Assembly: GCA_963709505.1 (NCBI GenBank)
Contig: CAVPXC010000027.1
Coordinates: forward strand, 62,001 to 126,000
Direction: 5' to 3'
Origin: CAVPXC01 sp963709505
GTDB taxonomy: Bacteria; Chloroflexota; Anaerolineae; JAAEKA01
Length of the DNA stretch: 64,000 nt
The translations under genes and the position numbers were made by a program. The first letter of the stretch is position 1. Every line of letters begins with the position of its first letter. The notes below the pieces were generated by a model. It searched no databases, was not told the origin of the DNA, and was given only the letters and a program-made list of their open reading frames with translations. Below are positions 23,679-33,043 of this stretch, piece after piece.

Positions 23679-25562
23679 ATGGGGTCGTCTGCCCCTCACG
23701 TTCGTATTCCAATACGTTTCAAGATCACCCTGCCCTATCTGCTGATTGCAGTAGTCTTCGCCTTGGCCGCATCTTACATCGTTACCAGGGCTGTTGTGGA
23801 CTCTGCAGAGCAACGCTTTCGGAACCAACTGGCCAGTACAGCCAGTCTTGCGTCCGACTGGATGGTAGGAGAAGAAGACCGCTTGATAGATACACTGCGC
23901 CTCGTGGCCTACACCGAGGGAGTGAGTGAAGCCGTGACCAATCGCAACGCTGACACACTGCATCCGATCTTGTTGACTACCGCCATCAACAATGGCATTG
24001 AAGCCATTGACATCCTAGATCCGCAGGGGGTGAGCGTACTATCGTTGCACCATCCGATCAAAGGTCGGCTGGAAGAGTTCAACGTGTCGCAAGGCGATAC
24101 GTCCTTCAGCGAGCTACCCTTTGTGCAGGAAGTACTGGCGCAACAAACGGATGGGGTCGGTGACAAGTTTGCCGGCCTCGTCAACGCAGCCTGGGCGCGC
24201 TCTCCGAATAACCCGGACGTTTTTTACTTCTACGTGGCAGGTCCACTCGTTGATGACAATGACCAACCGGTAGGTGCCATACTGGTGGGGCGATCGTTGC
24301 CGACGCTGGTGCAGGATCTGCGTTCCGCGACCCTTGCCACACACGTCACAATCTACGACACGGCTGGCCAGCCGTTGGAGTCGACACTGACGCTATTCGG
24401 CCAGGATGCGCAACCCTTGGCTTCAGAACTAGTGACACAGACGCTGGCAATACAGGATTTTGCGAGTACAGTGCGCGAATGGACCGCAGGCAGTAACACG
24501 TTCAGCGAGCTAGTCGGCCCCTGGGAAGCCCGTCACGGCGGAGACCTGGGCCTATTGGGCAGCGCACTGACACAGCGCTTCTTGACCAGTATCGCCGGAA
24601 ACACGCGAGGGTTCATCTTCGGACTGGTTGCTGTTGGTTTCTTCCTGGTGATTGCGGTCGGCCTGAGCCTGGCTCAGCAGATCTCTCGGCCGCTGATGCG
24701 GCTCGTGCGTGCCTCTGAGGCGGTAGCAGCCGGCAACCTCGACGTCGAGGTCGAACCTGGGGGTGACGACGAGGTCGCCGTACTGACTCAGTCCTTTAAC
24801 CAAATGGTATTGGGCCTCAAGGAAGGATCGCTCTACCGGGATTTGTTGGGTCGCACGGTGTCACCCGAGGTGCGAGAGCAACTGCGGACCAGCTTCGCAT
24901 CGGGCGACGTTCGGCTTAAGGGGCAGAACGCCATTGCCAGCGTGTTGCTCAGCGATATCTACGGGTTTACTAGCACGATCGAGCATGAGGACCCGGCTAC
25001 GGTCCTCGCGTGGCTTAACGAGTACTTCGACGAACTCGTGCCAATCGTCACTGCGCACGGGGGTGTGGTCAACAAGTTCGACGGAGACGCGCTTTTGGCC
25101 TTTTTTGGCATCCTGCCCCAGCCATTGACCGCGACAGAGGGTGCCGTCCAAGCCTGTGATGCGGCATTGGAGATGATCAAGGCTATAGAAAAGGTCAATC
25201 ATCGGCGCATAGCTCGGGGCGACTTGGCGCTGGTAACAGGCATCGGCGTGAATACTGGCGTGGTCACTGCCGGCAGCCTGGGCGGGCTCGACCGCATGCA
25301 CTATACAATCATTGGCGACACAGTGAACACCGCCCAGCGCATCGAGGCGTTTTCACGCCAGCTCGACTGTTTGGACACGGTGCTGGTGTTGGTGGGAGAG
25401 AACACCGTCCAAGCGCTTGAGGATCACGGTTCGGCGTATGTCCTGCAATCAACCGGCCAGCACATCTTGCCCGGCAAGGCCGAGTCGATTCAGATCTATC
25501 GGTTGTGGCCGCACGGGCTGAGCTTCCAGCAAGGTGAATATGACACGCGAACCTCGGCCTGA
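23679..25562 (+). CDS. membrane adenylate/guanylate cyclase with extracytoplasmic sensor and HAMP
   Basis: About 627 residues. One helix lies near 16-40 (LLIAVVFALAASYIVTRAVV), followed by an extracytoplasmic dCache-like sensor of about 270 residues, a second helix near 311-334, HAMP, and a class III cyclase domain. Catalytic features are visible: LLSDIYGFTS and NKFDGDALLAFFG give the two metal Asp residues, and GDTVNTAQRIE the transition-state Asn/Arg. Residues that set ATP versus GTP preference cannot be read with certainty. Start: ATG at 23679 with AAGG upstream; a GTG at 23622 would add 19 residues. The 3' end overlaps the giant stalk gene by 23 bp. Confidence 0.88.
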   Translation: MGSSAPHVRIPIRFKITLPYLLIAVVFALAASYIVTRAVVDSAEQRFRNQLASTASLASDWMVGEEDRLIDTLRLVAYTEGVSEAVTNRNADTLHPILLTTAINNGIEAIDILDPQGVSVLSLHHPIKGRLEEFNVSQGDTSFSELPFVQEVLAQQTDGVGDKFAGLVNAAWARSPNNPDVFYFYVAGPLVDDNDQPVGAILVGRSLPTLVQDLRSATLATHVTIYDTAGQPLESTLTLFGQDAQPLASELVTQTLAIQDFASTVREWTAGSNTFSELVGPWEARHGGDLGLLGSALTQRFLTSIAGNTRGFIFGLVAVGFFLVIAVGLSLAQQISRPLMRLVRASEAVAAGNLDVEVEPGGDDEVAVLTQSFNQMVLGLKEGSLYRDLLGRTVSPEVREQLRTSFASGDVRLKGQNAIASVLLSDIYGFTSTIEHEDPATVLAWLNEYFDELVPIVTAHGGVVNKFDGDALLAFFGILPQPLTATEGAVQACDAALEMIKAIEKVNHRRIARGDLALVTGIGVNTGVVTAGSLGGLDRMHYTIIGDTVNTAQRIEAFSRQLDCLDTVLVLVGENTVQALEDHGSAYVLQSTGQHILPGKAESIQIYRLWPHGLSFQQGEYDTRTSA

Positions 25563-28500
25563 CGCGAGAAGAAAGGACTACAGAATTGGGGCAGCGTGGG
25601 CTATGTTCCTATTGCTGGCCCTGTTTTGCTTGGTTCTAGCGCTATTGGTCTGGAGCTTAGCCCGCCTCGAGATTGGCGGTGCAGGGATTGGATCGGTGCA
25701 GTCCTCTTTAGCGGGAGACTACAGCGTTAGTTCACGCGTGACTCCTCTTCCGCCATTGCGCTTGAGTATTATCGCCGATGTGTTGCGGGATCGGGAGCCC
25801 GACGCGCAGGATATAGCTGCACGACTGGAGGCAGTAGTGCAGGCGCTGCGCGCGCCTGTGCCAACAGTTACTCCTGGCCTGATCGCAAATCTTGGTTCTG
25901 TTTCTGCTCAAGGAAGAAGCACCGTCCCGGGGATCGCAAGCGGTGGGCCGGTGTCGCCCCACGGAGTACCGATTGCGGTGGTTCCCAGCACGACATCAAC
26001 TCCTGGGCCACCTGGTCGCTTGACCAGCGAGGTCGAGACGGCTCAGCCAACCCTGGTTGTGGCAACGGCGACTGTACCCGTTCGGCCTGCGACACGAACG
26101 GCGATTGCGACGGCGTCTCCTTCTTCCGGACCAGTTGCTACGGTCACACCCACCGGGGTCCGCGTTGAGACGGCAACGCCCTCACCTACCGTGGTTGAAA
26201 CGCCTGATACGCCTGAACCGAATGCGACCGGCACGCCGAGGCCGACAGCAACTCGTACGCCGGCCGTGACCGGCACGCCGCCGACGGTAACACCCACGCC
26301 GACGGCGACCGAAACGCCGGCCGTGACCGGCACGCCGTCGACGGTAACACCCACGCCGACGCCGACCGGCACGCCGACCGTGACCAACACGCCGCCGACG
26401 CCGACCGACACGCCGACGCCGACCGACACGCCGACGGCGACCGACACCCCGACCGTGACCGGCACGCCGCCGACGCCGACCGACACGCCGACGGCGACCG
26501 ACACTCCAACGGCGACCGACACCCCGACCGTGACCGGCACGCCGCCGACGGCAACACACACGCCGACGCCGACCGACACGCCGACGGCGACCGACACGCC
26601 GACGGCGACCGACACGCCGACGGCGACCGACACGCCGACGGCGACCGACACCCCGACCGTGACCGGCACGCCGCCGACGGCAACACACACGCCGACGCCG
26701 ACCGACACGCCGACGGCGACCGACACCCCGACCGTGACCGGCACGCCGCCGACGGCAACACACACGCCGACGCCGACCGACACGTCAACGGCGACCGACA
26801 CCCCGACCGTGACCGGCACGCCGCCGACGGCAACACACACGCCGACGCCGACCGACACGCCAACGGCGACCGACACCCCGACCGTGACCGGCACGCCGCC
26901 GACGGCAACACACACGCCGACGCCGACCGACACGCCGACGCCGACCGACACGCCGACGGCGACCGACACCCCGACCGTGACCGGCACGCCGCCGACGGCA
27001 ACACACACGCCGACGCCGACCGACACCCCGACCGTGACCGGCACGCCGCCGACGGCAACACACACGCCGACGCCGACCGACACGCCGACGCCGACCGACA
27101 CGCCGACCGTGACCGACACCCCGACCGTGACCGGCACGCCGCCGACGGCAACACACACGCCGACGCCGACCGACACGCCGACGCCGACCGACACGCCGAC
27201 GGCGACCGACACCCCGACCGTGACCGACACGCCGACCGTGACCGGCACGCCGCCGACGCCGACCAACACGCCGACGCCGACCAGCACGCCAACGGCGACC
27301 GACACCCCGACCGTGACCGGCACGCCGCCGACGCCGACCAGCACGCAGACGCCGACCGACACGCCGACGGCGACCGACACCCCGACCGTGACCGGCACGC
27401 CGCCGACGCCGACCAGCACGCCGACGCCGACCAGCACGCCGACGGCGACCGACACGCCGACGGCGACCGACACGCCGCCGACGGCAACACACACTCCGAC
27501 GCCGACCGACACGCCGACGCCGACCGACACGCCGACGGCGACCGATACCCCGACCGTGACCGGCACGCCGCCGACGCCGACCGACACGCCGACGCCGACC
27601 GATACCCCGACCGTGACCGGCACGCCGCCGACGCCGACCGACACGCCGACGCCGACCAGCACGCCAACCGTGACCGATACGCCGACGGCGACGCCAACCG
27701 TGACCGATACGCCGACGGCGACGCCAACCGCGACTGACACGCCGACGGCGACGCCAACCGCGACTGACACGCCAACCGCGACTGACACGCCGACGGCGAC
27801 GCCAACTGCGACCGATACGCCAACCGCGACTGACACGCCGACGGCGACGCCAACCGCGACCGATACGCCAACCGCGACTGACACGCCGACGGCGACGCCA
27901 ACCGCGACCGATACGCCAACCGCGACTGACACGCCGACGGCGACGCCAACCGCGACCGACACGCCGACGGCGACGCCAACCGCGACTGACACACCGACGG
28001 CGACCGACACGCCGACAGCGACGCCGACGGCGACCGGCACGCCGACGGCGACTGACACACCGACGGCGACCGACACGCCGACAGCGACGCCAACCGCGAC
28101 CGATACGCCGACGGCGACGCCAACCGCGACCGATACGCCGACGGCGACGCCAACCGCGACCGACACGCCAACCGCGACCGACACGCCAACCGCGACCGAC
28201 ACGCCAACCGCGACCGACACGCCAACCGCGACCGACACGCCAACCGCGACCGACACGCCGACGGCGACGCCAACTGCGACCGATACGCCAACCGCGACCG
28301 ACACGCCAACCGCGACTGACACGCCGACGGCAACGCCAACCGCGACCGACACGCCGACGGCGACGCCAACCGCGACTGACACGCCGACGGCAACGCCAAC
28401 CGCGACCGACACGCCGACGGCAACGCCAACCGCGACCGACACGCCGACGGCGACGCCAACCGCGACTGACACGCCGACGGCGACCGACACGCCAACCGCG

Positions 28501-31221
28501 ACTGACACACCGACGGCGACGCCAACCGCGACTGACACGCCGACGGCAACGCCAACCGCGACTGATACGCCAACCGCGACCGACACGCCGACGGCGACGC
28601 CAACCGCGACTGAAACGCCGACGGCAACGCCAACCGCGACTGACACGCCAACCGCGACCGACACGCCGACGGCGACACCAACCGCGACTGAAACGCCGAC
28701 GGCAACGCCAACCGCGACTGACACGCCGACGGCAACGCCAACCGCGACTGACACGCCGACGGCAACGCCAACCGCGACTGATACGCCAACCGCGACCGAC
28801 ACGCCGACGGCGACGCCGACCGCGACCGACACGCCGACGGCAACGCCAACCGCGACTGATACGCCAACCGCGACCGACACGCCGACGGCGACGCCAACCG
28901 CGACTGAAACGCCGACGGCAACGCCAACCGCGACTGACACGCTAACCGCGACCGACACGCCGACGGCGACACCAACCGCGACTGAAACGCCGACGGCAAC
29001 GCCAACCGCGACTGACACGCCGACGGCAACGCCAACCGCGACTGATACGCCAACCGCGACCGACACGCCGACGGCGACGCCGACCGCGACCGACACGCCG
29101 ACGGCGACGCCAACCGCAACTGATACGCCAACCGCGACCGACACGCCGACGGCGACGCCAACCGCGACTGACACACCGACGGCGACCGACACGCCGACGG
29201 CGACGCCAACCGCGACTGACACGCCGACGGCAACGCCAACCGCAACTGATACGCCAACCGCGACCGACACGCCGACGGCGACGCCAACCGCGACTGACAC
29301 ACCGACGGCGACCGACACGCCGACGGCGACGCCAACCGCGACTGACACACCGACGGCGACCGACACGCCGACGGCGACGCCAACCGCGACTGACACGCCG
29401 ACGGCAACGCCAACCGCAACTGATACGCCAACCGCGACTGACACGCCGACGGCGACGCCAACCGCGACTGACACGCCGACGGCGACGCCAACCGCGACTG
29501 ACATACCGACGGCGACCGACACGCCGACGGCGACGCCAACTGCGACTGATACGCCAACCGCGACCGACACGCCGACGGCGACGCCGACGGCGACCGACAC
29601 GCCGACGGCAACGCCAACCGCGACTGACACACCGACGGCGACCGACACGCCAACCGCGACTGATACACCGACGGCAACGCCAACCGCGACTGACACGCCA
29701 ACCGAGACGCCAATCGCGACCGACACGCCAACCGCGACTGACACACCGACGGCGACGCCAACCGTAACCGATACGCCGACGGCGACGCCAACCGACACAC
29801 CAACCGCGACCGAAACGCCGACGGCAACTCTGACTAGCACGCCAACGCGCACACTAACTAGCACGCCGACGAGGACGCCAACGCGCACCCCAACCAGCAC
29901 GCCGACACCGGCGTGCAGCAACGATGCGTTTGAGCCGGACAATAACTACACTCTGGCACAGGTAATCTCCACCGATGGTACGCAACAATATCACATCAAT
30001 ACCAACCCTCGAAGTGAAGAAGACTGGGTCAAGTTCTTTGCTATCGCCGGGCACACGTACAAGATTCGAACCCAACTCATCAGTGACATCAATTCCAACA
30101 GCACGGCGGCCAACGACACGCTCCTATATCTGTACGATACCAATGGCACAACAGAGCTGGCCTTCAACGACGATGTAGGGCAAACAACGTGGTACAATGG
30201 AAATTACTTCTATCGGGAGAGTATCATCACTTGGACGGCTCCTGCGGATGGATGGTATTTTGCCCGTGAACTGCAATGGGGACCGACGGCCGGCTACGTC
30301 ATAAACGATTGCCATGACTACTGGTGGTGGGTTGAAGACACAACTGCTCCTACGGCTACTCCAACTAGCACACCCACACGGACGCCGACTGCCACATCGA
30401 CTGCAACGCCGACTGCCATTGCTCCTACCTATACGCCGACCAGTACGCCAACACCAACAGTGACACCAACTCCTACCGTCGCGGCCACGCCGACGCCGGT
30501 CAACACGCCGCTGCCAACCGCCACGCCGACGCCGGTCAACACACCGCTGCCAACCGCCACGCCGACGCCGGTCGACACGCCGCTGCCAACCGCCACGCCG
30601 ACGCCGGTCAACACGCCGCTGCCAACCGCCACGCCGACGCCGGTTGACACGCCGCTGCCAACCGCCACGCCGACACCGGTCAACACGCCGCTGCCAACCG
30701 CCACGCCGACGCCGGTCAACACGCCGTTGCCAACCGCCACGCCGACACCGGTCGACACGCCGCTGCCAACCGCCACGCCGACGCCGGTCGACACGCCGTT
30801 GCCAACCGCCACGCCGACGCCGGTCGACACGCCTGTGCCGACTGCCACACCGCCCTCCGAGTGCGCAGTCACCGGCACTGCGTTAAACATCAGCGATACG
30901 GTTCTGTCATGGTCGTTGACCAACAACGGCAGCTCGGAGGTGACAGTTATCGACCTTACGCTCGACTGGCCGAAGGATCCCCCTCAGCAGAAGATGCAGG
31001 TGGTGACGTTCGGGGGCGTGTCGATTTGGTCTGGCCAAAGCACCCAACCACCGACGTCCATCAGCGGCGGTTGGCTAGGCGGGACAGTCGATCGCAGTCT
31101 GGCACCCGCCACCTCTAAGATCCTCGACTTCCAGTTTTTTAGGCCCCTTCAGCCTACGGGCTATAGCGCCGTCGTGATCTTTGACAACGGTTGTACTGTC
31201 AACGAGGCGTCGGGCCAATGA
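25540..31221 (+). CDS. giant Thr-Pro stalk protein with PPC-like and C-terminal beta domains
   Basis: 1893 residues. A short cytoplasmic tail precedes one anchor helix (about 19-42, AMFLLLALFCLVLALLVW). An extracytoplasmic linker leads to about 1200 residues of TPTATDTPTATP-type repeats (about 233-1454), then a PPC-like beta domain (DAFEPDNNYTLAQVI, EEDWVKFFAIAGHTYKI). A second stalk of TPTPVNTPLPTA 12-mers (about 1605-1770) leads to a terminal Ig/CBM-like domain (ALNISDTVLSWSLTNNG, NGCTVNEASG). Such Thr-Pro stalks are probably O-glycosylated spacers. The ATG at 25540 has AAGGTG upstream and overlaps the cyclase end, so the two genes are translationally coupled. Repeat length may be affected by assembly. 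Confidence 0.85.
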   Translation: MTREPRPDARRKDYRIGAAWAMFLLLALFCLVLALLVWSLARLEIGGAGIGSVQSSLAGDYSVSSRVTPLPPLRLSIIADVLRDREPDAQDIAARLEAVVQALRAPVPTVTPGLIANLGSVSAQGRSTVPGIASGGPVSPHGVPIAVVPSTTSTPGPPGRLTSEVETAQPTLVVATATVPVRPATRTAIATASPSSGPVATVTPTGVRVETATPSPTVVETPDTPEPNATGTPRPTATRTPAVTGTPPTVTPTPTATETPAVTGTPSTVTPTPTPTGTPTVTNTPPTPTDTPTPTDTPTATDTPTVTGTPPTPTDTPTATDTPTATDTPTVTGTPPTATHTPTPTDTPTATDTPTATDTPTATDTPTATDTPTVTGTPPTATHTPTPTDTPTATDTPTVTGTPPTATHTPTPTDTSTATDTPTVTGTPPTATHTPTPTDTPTATDTPTVTGTPPTATHTPTPTDTPTPTDTPTATDTPTVTGTPPTATHTPTPTDTPTVTGTPPTATHTPTPTDTPTPTDTPTVTDTPTVTGTPPTATHTPTPTDTPTPTDTPTATDTPTVTDTPTVTGTPPTPTNTPTPTSTPTATDTPTVTGTPPTPTSTQTPTDTPTATDTPTVTGTPPTPTSTPTPTSTPTATDTPTATDTPPTATHTPTPTDTPTPTDTPTATDTPTVTGTPPTPTDTPTPTDTPTVTGTPPTPTDTPTPTSTPTVTDTPTATPTVTDTPTATPTATDTPTATPTATDTPTATDTPTATPTATDTPTATDTPTATPTATDTPTATDTPTATPTATDTPTATDTPTATPTATDTPTATPTATDTPTATDTPTATPTATGTPTATDTPTATDTPTATPTATDTPTATPTATDTPTATPTATDTPTATDTPTATDTPTATDTPTATDTPTATDTPTATPTATDTPTATDTPTATDTPTATPTATDTPTATPTATDTPTATPTATDTPTATPTATDTPTATPTATDTPTATDTPTATDTPTATPTATDTPTATPTATDTPTATDTPTATPTATETPTATPTATDTPTATDTPTATPTATETPTATPTATDTPTATPTATDTPTATPTATDTPTATDTPTATPTATDTPTATPTATDTPTATDTPTATPTATETPTATPTATDTLTATDTPTATPTATETPTATPTATDTPTATPTATDTPTATDTPTATPTATDTPTATPTATDTPTATDTPTATPTATDTPTATDTPTATPTATDTPTATPTATDTPTATDTPTATPTATDTPTATDTPTATPTATDTPTATDTPTATPTATDTPTATPTATDTPTATDTPTATPTATDTPTATPTATDIPTATDTPTATPTATDTPTATDTPTATPTATDTPTATPTATDTPTATDTPTATDTPTATPTATDTPTETPIATDTPTATDTPTATPTVTDTPTATPTDTPTATETPTATLTSTPTRTLTSTPTRTPTRTPTSTPTPACSNDAFEPDNNYTLAQVISTDGTQQYHINTNPRSEEDWVKFFAIAGHTYKIRTQLISDINSNSTAANDTLLYLYDTNGTTELAFNDDVGQTTWYNGNYFYRESIITWTAPADGWYFARELQWGPTAGYVINDCHDYWWWVEDTTAPTATPTSTPTRTPTATSTATPTAIAPTYTPTSTPTPTVTPTPTVAATPTPVNTPLPTATPTPVNTPLPTATPTPVDTPLPTATPTPVNTPLPTATPTPVDTPLPTATPTPVNTPLPTATPTPVNTPLPTATPTPVDTPLPTATPTPVDTPLPTATPTPVDTPVPTATPPSECAVTGTALNISDTVLSWSLTNNGSSEVTVIDLTLDWPKDPPQQKMQVVTFGGVSIWSGQSTQPPTSISGGWLGGTVDRSLAPATSKILDFQFFRPLQPTGYSAVVIFDNGCTVNEASGQ
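26238..29900 (+). repeat. coding tandem repeats, Thr-Pro stalk I
   Basis: The first part (to about 27660) uses longer composite units of TVTGTPPTATHTPTPTDTPT type. The second (27661-29800) is built from 12- and 18-base blocks such as GCGACTGACACGCCGACG. Near-identical blocks recur dozens of times, showing recent expansion by slippage or unequal recombination. Confidence 0.9.
30484..30845 (+). repeat. coding tandem repeats, Thr-Pro stalk II (36-bp unit)
   Basis: About ten copies of a 36-bp unit encode ATPTPVNTPLPT or the variant with D for N. The copies differ mainly at the Asn/Asp codon and at synonymous CTG/TTG sites. Confidence 0.9.
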
Positions 31222-31397
31222 TCAAGAAAAAACTGCCCAAAATATGATCCAGGCCATAGACATGCCAGCGAAACTGAGAGATAATCTCAAGAGATCCTAG
31301 TTCGACTATGCACTCAGCACCGTGACCGAGATCTTCGAAAGGATACTCTCCGGTCCCCGGATCCCCTATCTCTCCAGGTTTCGATTGAGGAACACCT

Positions 31398-32336
31398 ATG
31401 GCATCACCGTTGCGTCATTTTCTGATCGCCCTATCCAAGAATCCACAAATGCAAGATGCCATTGTTGGCATTCCGGCTAGCCGGCAGGTGGCCCGTCGTT
31501 TTGTGGCTGGTGAAACTCTTGACGACGCCATTGCAGCGATCCGCACCACCAATGCCAACCATATGTTGGCCACACTCGACTTTCTGGGCGAGCACGTCGA
31601 CACAGAGGCCGAGGCTGGCGTCAACGCCGACGAGTATGTTCGAGCGCTGCAGGCGATTGCTCGCTCTGGCGTCAATTCCAACGTCTCCATCAAGCTGACG
31701 GCGATGGGCCTGGCCATCGACGACGATTTCTGTTACCGGAATGTACGGCGCATCGTGCAGCAAGCCGCCGAGCTAGGCAATTTTGTGCGCATCGACATGG
31801 AAGACACGCCGGTGACCGACCGGACGCTAGCCATCTATCGCCGGCTTCGGGCGCAGTTCCCCAACTGCGGTATCGTCATCCAGGGCTATCTCTATCGCAG
31901 CGAAAGCGATATTCGTAGCTTGATGGAGCAAGGCATGGCCCACCTGCGGCTGTGTAAAGGCGCGTATGACGAGCCGCCTGAGGTGGCTTACCAGGAAAAG
32001 AAAGACGTCGACGCCAACATGGTGCGGCTGATCCAGTTCATGCTCGACAACCTGGATGCCTTCCCCGGCACCTATCCGGCCGTTGCCAGCCACGATCATA
32101 GGATCATCAACTGGGTCAAGGCCTATGCGCATCACCACCAGATTTCGACTGAACGCTTCGAATTCCAGATGTTGTACGGCATCCGCCGCGACCTGCAGCA
32201 GAAACTCGCCGACCAGGGCTACAGAATGCGAGTATATATCCCCTACGGCACGCGCTGGTATCCGTATTTTATGCGCCGCCTGGCGGAGCGGCCGGCGAAC
32301 CTCGTCTTTTTCCTGCGCGCCCTGGTGGGCGGCTGA
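31398..32336 (+). CDS. proline dehydrogenase (monofunctional)
   Basis: 312 residues. This FAD enzyme oxidises proline to pyrroline-5-carboxylate and passes electrons to quinone. The TIM-barrel landmarks are present: SIKLTAMGLAIDD, RIDMEDTPVTDRTL, GIVIQGYLYRS, LRLCKGAYDEPPEVAY, and the C-terminal YIPYGTRWYPYFMRRLAERP that closes on proline and FAD. Length fits the PutB type; no P5C dehydrogenase gene is adjacent. GAGGA lies before the ATG. The 176-bp gap upstream (31222-31397) shows nothing recognisable. The DinB gene follows after 14 bp in an apparent operon. Confidence 0.92.
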   Translation: MASPLRHFLIALSKNPQMQDAIVGIPASRQVARRFVAGETLDDAIAAIRTTNANHMLATLDFLGEHVDTEAEAGVNADEYVRALQAIARSGVNSNVSIKLTAMGLAIDDDFCYRNVRRIVQQAAELGNFVRIDMEDTPVTDRTLAIYRRLRAQFPNCGIVIQGYLYRSESDIRSLMEQGMAHLRLCKGAYDEPPEVAYQEKKDVDANMVRLIQFMLDNLDAFPGTYPAVASHDHRIINWVKAYAHHHQISTERFEFQMLYGIRRDLQQKLADQGYRMRVYIPYGTRWYPYFMRRLAERPANLVFFLRALVGG

Positions 32337-32350
32337 TCAAGGAGACACCC

Positions 32351-32845
32351 ATGTCCGAACGAGTCGAAAGACTACGTACCGAACTGAACGACTCGCGGGC
32401 CTATCTATTTTCCGTCGCGGAGCAGATCGGCCCAGAGCAGGTTCTGAACTCCACCGAGAACCTCCTGTGGAATGTCCACGACTTGTTGGGTCACCTGGCC
32501 GGCGCCGAGCGGGGCATGCAAGCCACGGTGAAGCGCTTTCTGGCCGGCGAGCCGCTGCCCGAGGGTTTCTCTCTCGACTACTGGAACCAGCGCCAGGTCG
32601 AAAAGCAAAAGGAGCGCAGCGTGCCCGATCTGCTGGCCGGCCTGGCCGCCAGCCGGGTCGATACGCTGGCTTTGCTCGATAGCCTTACCGACGATCAACT
32701 GGCGGTGCGCGGCGTCCATCCGGCCGGCTTCGAGTCGTCGATAGGAGGGATCTTCAAGGTCATCGCCCACCACGAGCGAATGCATGGCCAGGAAATCGCC
32801 CTCGCCTTGGGTCAGCCCGTCGACGATCGCGTGACGTGGGGATAA
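32351..32845 (+). CDS. DinB-family four-helix protein
   Basis: 164 residues. HLAGAERGMQ (His at about 50) and IAHHERMHGQE supply the metal-binding His residues of the DinB/MDMPI fold. Family members include thiol-dependent S-transferases and isomerases; the substrate is unknown. It is a paralogue of the gene at 54957 (shared HLAGAERG, RxDTLALLE/D, HPxGFxxxIxGxF and HERxH). AAGGAG precedes the ATG, and a terminator follows 30 bp after the stop. Confidence 0.85.
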   Translation: MSERVERLRTELNDSRAYLFSVAEQIGPEQVLNSTENLLWNVHDLLGHLAGAERGMQATVKRFLAGEPLPEGFSLDYWNQRQVEKQKERSVPDLLAGLAASRVDTLALLDSLTDDQLAVRGVHPAGFESSIGGIFKVIAHHERMHGQEIALALGQPVDDRVTWG

Positions 32846-32874
32846 CGTCCGATAAATCTGTATTATTGGCCGCA

Positions 32875-32905
32875 AACGCCCGGTGAACTCCACCGGGCGT
32901 TTTAT
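32875..32905 (+). terminator. rho-independent terminator
   Basis: An 11-bp perfect stem (AACGCCCGGTG at 32875-32885 with 32891-32901), 5-nt loop, then a short T-rich tail (TTATT). It ends the proline dehydrogenase-DinB transcript. Confidence 0.85.
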
Positions 32906-33043
32906 TCGTCATTCTTAGTAAGCTTGATTCCACCTCACATCTGCCCCGCATCGCGCGCATCGAAACCCGGGGGATAGCCGTTTGCTTTGCACGAATGCCT
33001 CGGTAGGCAAACAGGCTGCCGGTGGCCCCAGGAGATGCTTTCG

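Noticed and set aside
26238..29900. CRISPR-like or satellite array
   Set aside because: No unique spacers; the repeat is coding, in frame and of 12/18-base period.
26043..29942. Very long open frames on the minus strand of the Thr-Pro repeat (Val-Gly-rich, about 1300 residues, and a Ser/Arg/Ala-rich one)
   Set aside because: They are antisense images of the repeat; the plus frame has an anchor helix, folded domains and a proper start.
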